Shown here in pieces: positions 63,790-64,000 of a stretch of DNA of 64,000 nt. The notes below the pieces were generated by a model that was not told where the DNA came from, searched no databases, and worked only from the letters and a program-made list of their open reading frames with translations. The position numbers were made by a program, and so were the translations under genes. Position 1 is the stretch's first letter. The number at the start of each line of letters is the position of its first letter. Source of the stretch: an uncultured Flavobacterium sp. Its GTDB lineage: Bacteria > Bacteroidota > Bacteroidia > Flavobacteriales > Flavobacteriaceae. Location: assembly GCF_951805225.1 (NCBI RefSeq), contig NZ_OX638201.1, positions 1,612,001 through 1,676,000 on the forward strand. Direction: 5' to 3'.

Positions 63790-64000
63790 TTATTTGTAAA
63801 GCGTAATTGTGTCGGCAAGATTTTCTTTACTAATAAATGCTGCAATATATTCCTGCACTTCATTTTTAGTTTCAACCGGTGTTTCGAAGGAATTGATGTG
63901 AAATTCATCATCCTGATCCAGAATATGTATAATTTCTGTGTAACCAAGGGAAATTAAACTTCCTTTTAATTTAATGATATTAAACTGCTGTTTGCCATCT
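63790..64000 (-). CDS. 3' end of an unidentified gene, cut by window edge
   Basis: An open frame of about 70 codons runs from the window edge to a TAA stop (complement of TTA at 63790). The tail reads ...EYIAAFISKENLADTITLYK, and an earlier part GSLISLGYTEIIHILDQDDEF. It is too short to identify; start and domains lie beyond 64000. Confidence 0.6.
   Translation of the reverse strand, partial: DGKQQFNIIKLKGSLISLGYTEIIHILDQDDEFHINSFETPVETKNEVQEYIAAFISKENLADTITLYK

Overview
The window is about 64 kb of an AT-rich Bacteroidota chromosome, most likely Flavobacterium or a close relative. The evidence is two SusC/SusD pairs, Bacteroidota-type promoters with a TAnnTTTG -7 element, Bacteroidota FecR and ECF sigma factors, many short palindromic intergenic repeats, and weak A-rich ribosome binding sites. 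No rRNA, tRNA, insertion sequence, prophage or CRISPR array was seen.

Region 1 (1-21.9 kb, nearly all minus strand) looks like one nutrient-acquisition island for hydroxyproline-containing peptides or glycopeptides. It holds a DUF885 metallopeptidase-like protein, a LamG-GH127 beta-L-arabinofuranosidase-type enzyme, an S9 serine peptidase, an amino-acid permease, a complete trans-4-hydroxy-L-proline catabolic set (2-epimerase, D-hydroxyproline oxidoreductase, pyrroline-hydroxycarboxylate deaminase of the DHDPS fold, 2-oxoglutarate-semialdehyde dehydrogenase), a divergent AraC regulator, an M61 peptidase and a SusC/SusD pair. Three promoter regions (S9/GH127, hydroxyproline operon, susC) share one operator-like motif. 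It is a direct repeat with 21-bp period, in the same orientation, 51, 52 and 72 bp from the start codons. This ties the parts into one candidate regulon. GH127 plus hydroxyproline breakdown suggests plant hydroxyproline-rich glycoproteins (extensin-like); collagen peptides are the main alternative.

Region 2 (22-28.2 kb) is mixed. It has an exported unknown protein, a very AT-rich pair of unknown genes, an isolated acetolactate synthase small subunit behind two tandem Ile-rich leader-peptide/terminator attenuators, msrA, and a soluble GAF hybrid histidine kinase.

Region 3 (28.2-46 kb) is a stress/detoxification block. It contains a chloroperoxidase-like hydrolase, an isochorismatase-fold hydrolase, an alginate-export-type porin, an exported M17 N-domain protein with an amidohydrolase and a DoxX protein, Dps, a DUF1275 protein, a TPR histidine kinase with an NtrC-type response regulator, a GNAT protein, an MhqD-like esterase with a cupin, a TMEM175 channel, a GAF-sigma54 activator and an MhqO-like ring-cleaving dioxygenase. 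Two kinds of shared palindrome mark the promoters of the hydrolase, isochorismatase and dioxygenase genes, suggesting a quinone/electrophile-type regulon.

Region 4 (45.9-62.7 kb, minus strand apart from the sigma gene) is a second outer-membrane uptake system. A divergent ECF sigma factor and FecR anti-sigma factor precede a SusC with an STN signalling domain, SusD, two TlpA-type thioredoxin lipoproteins or exported proteins, an M16 peptidase, DsbD and a class V aminotransferase. The window ends with a SpoU/TrmH methyltransferase, a small unknown protein and the 3' end of another gene. Mobile-looking palindromic repeats, including a perfect 20 x 7-bp array and a 128-bp tandem duplication, fill many gaps.
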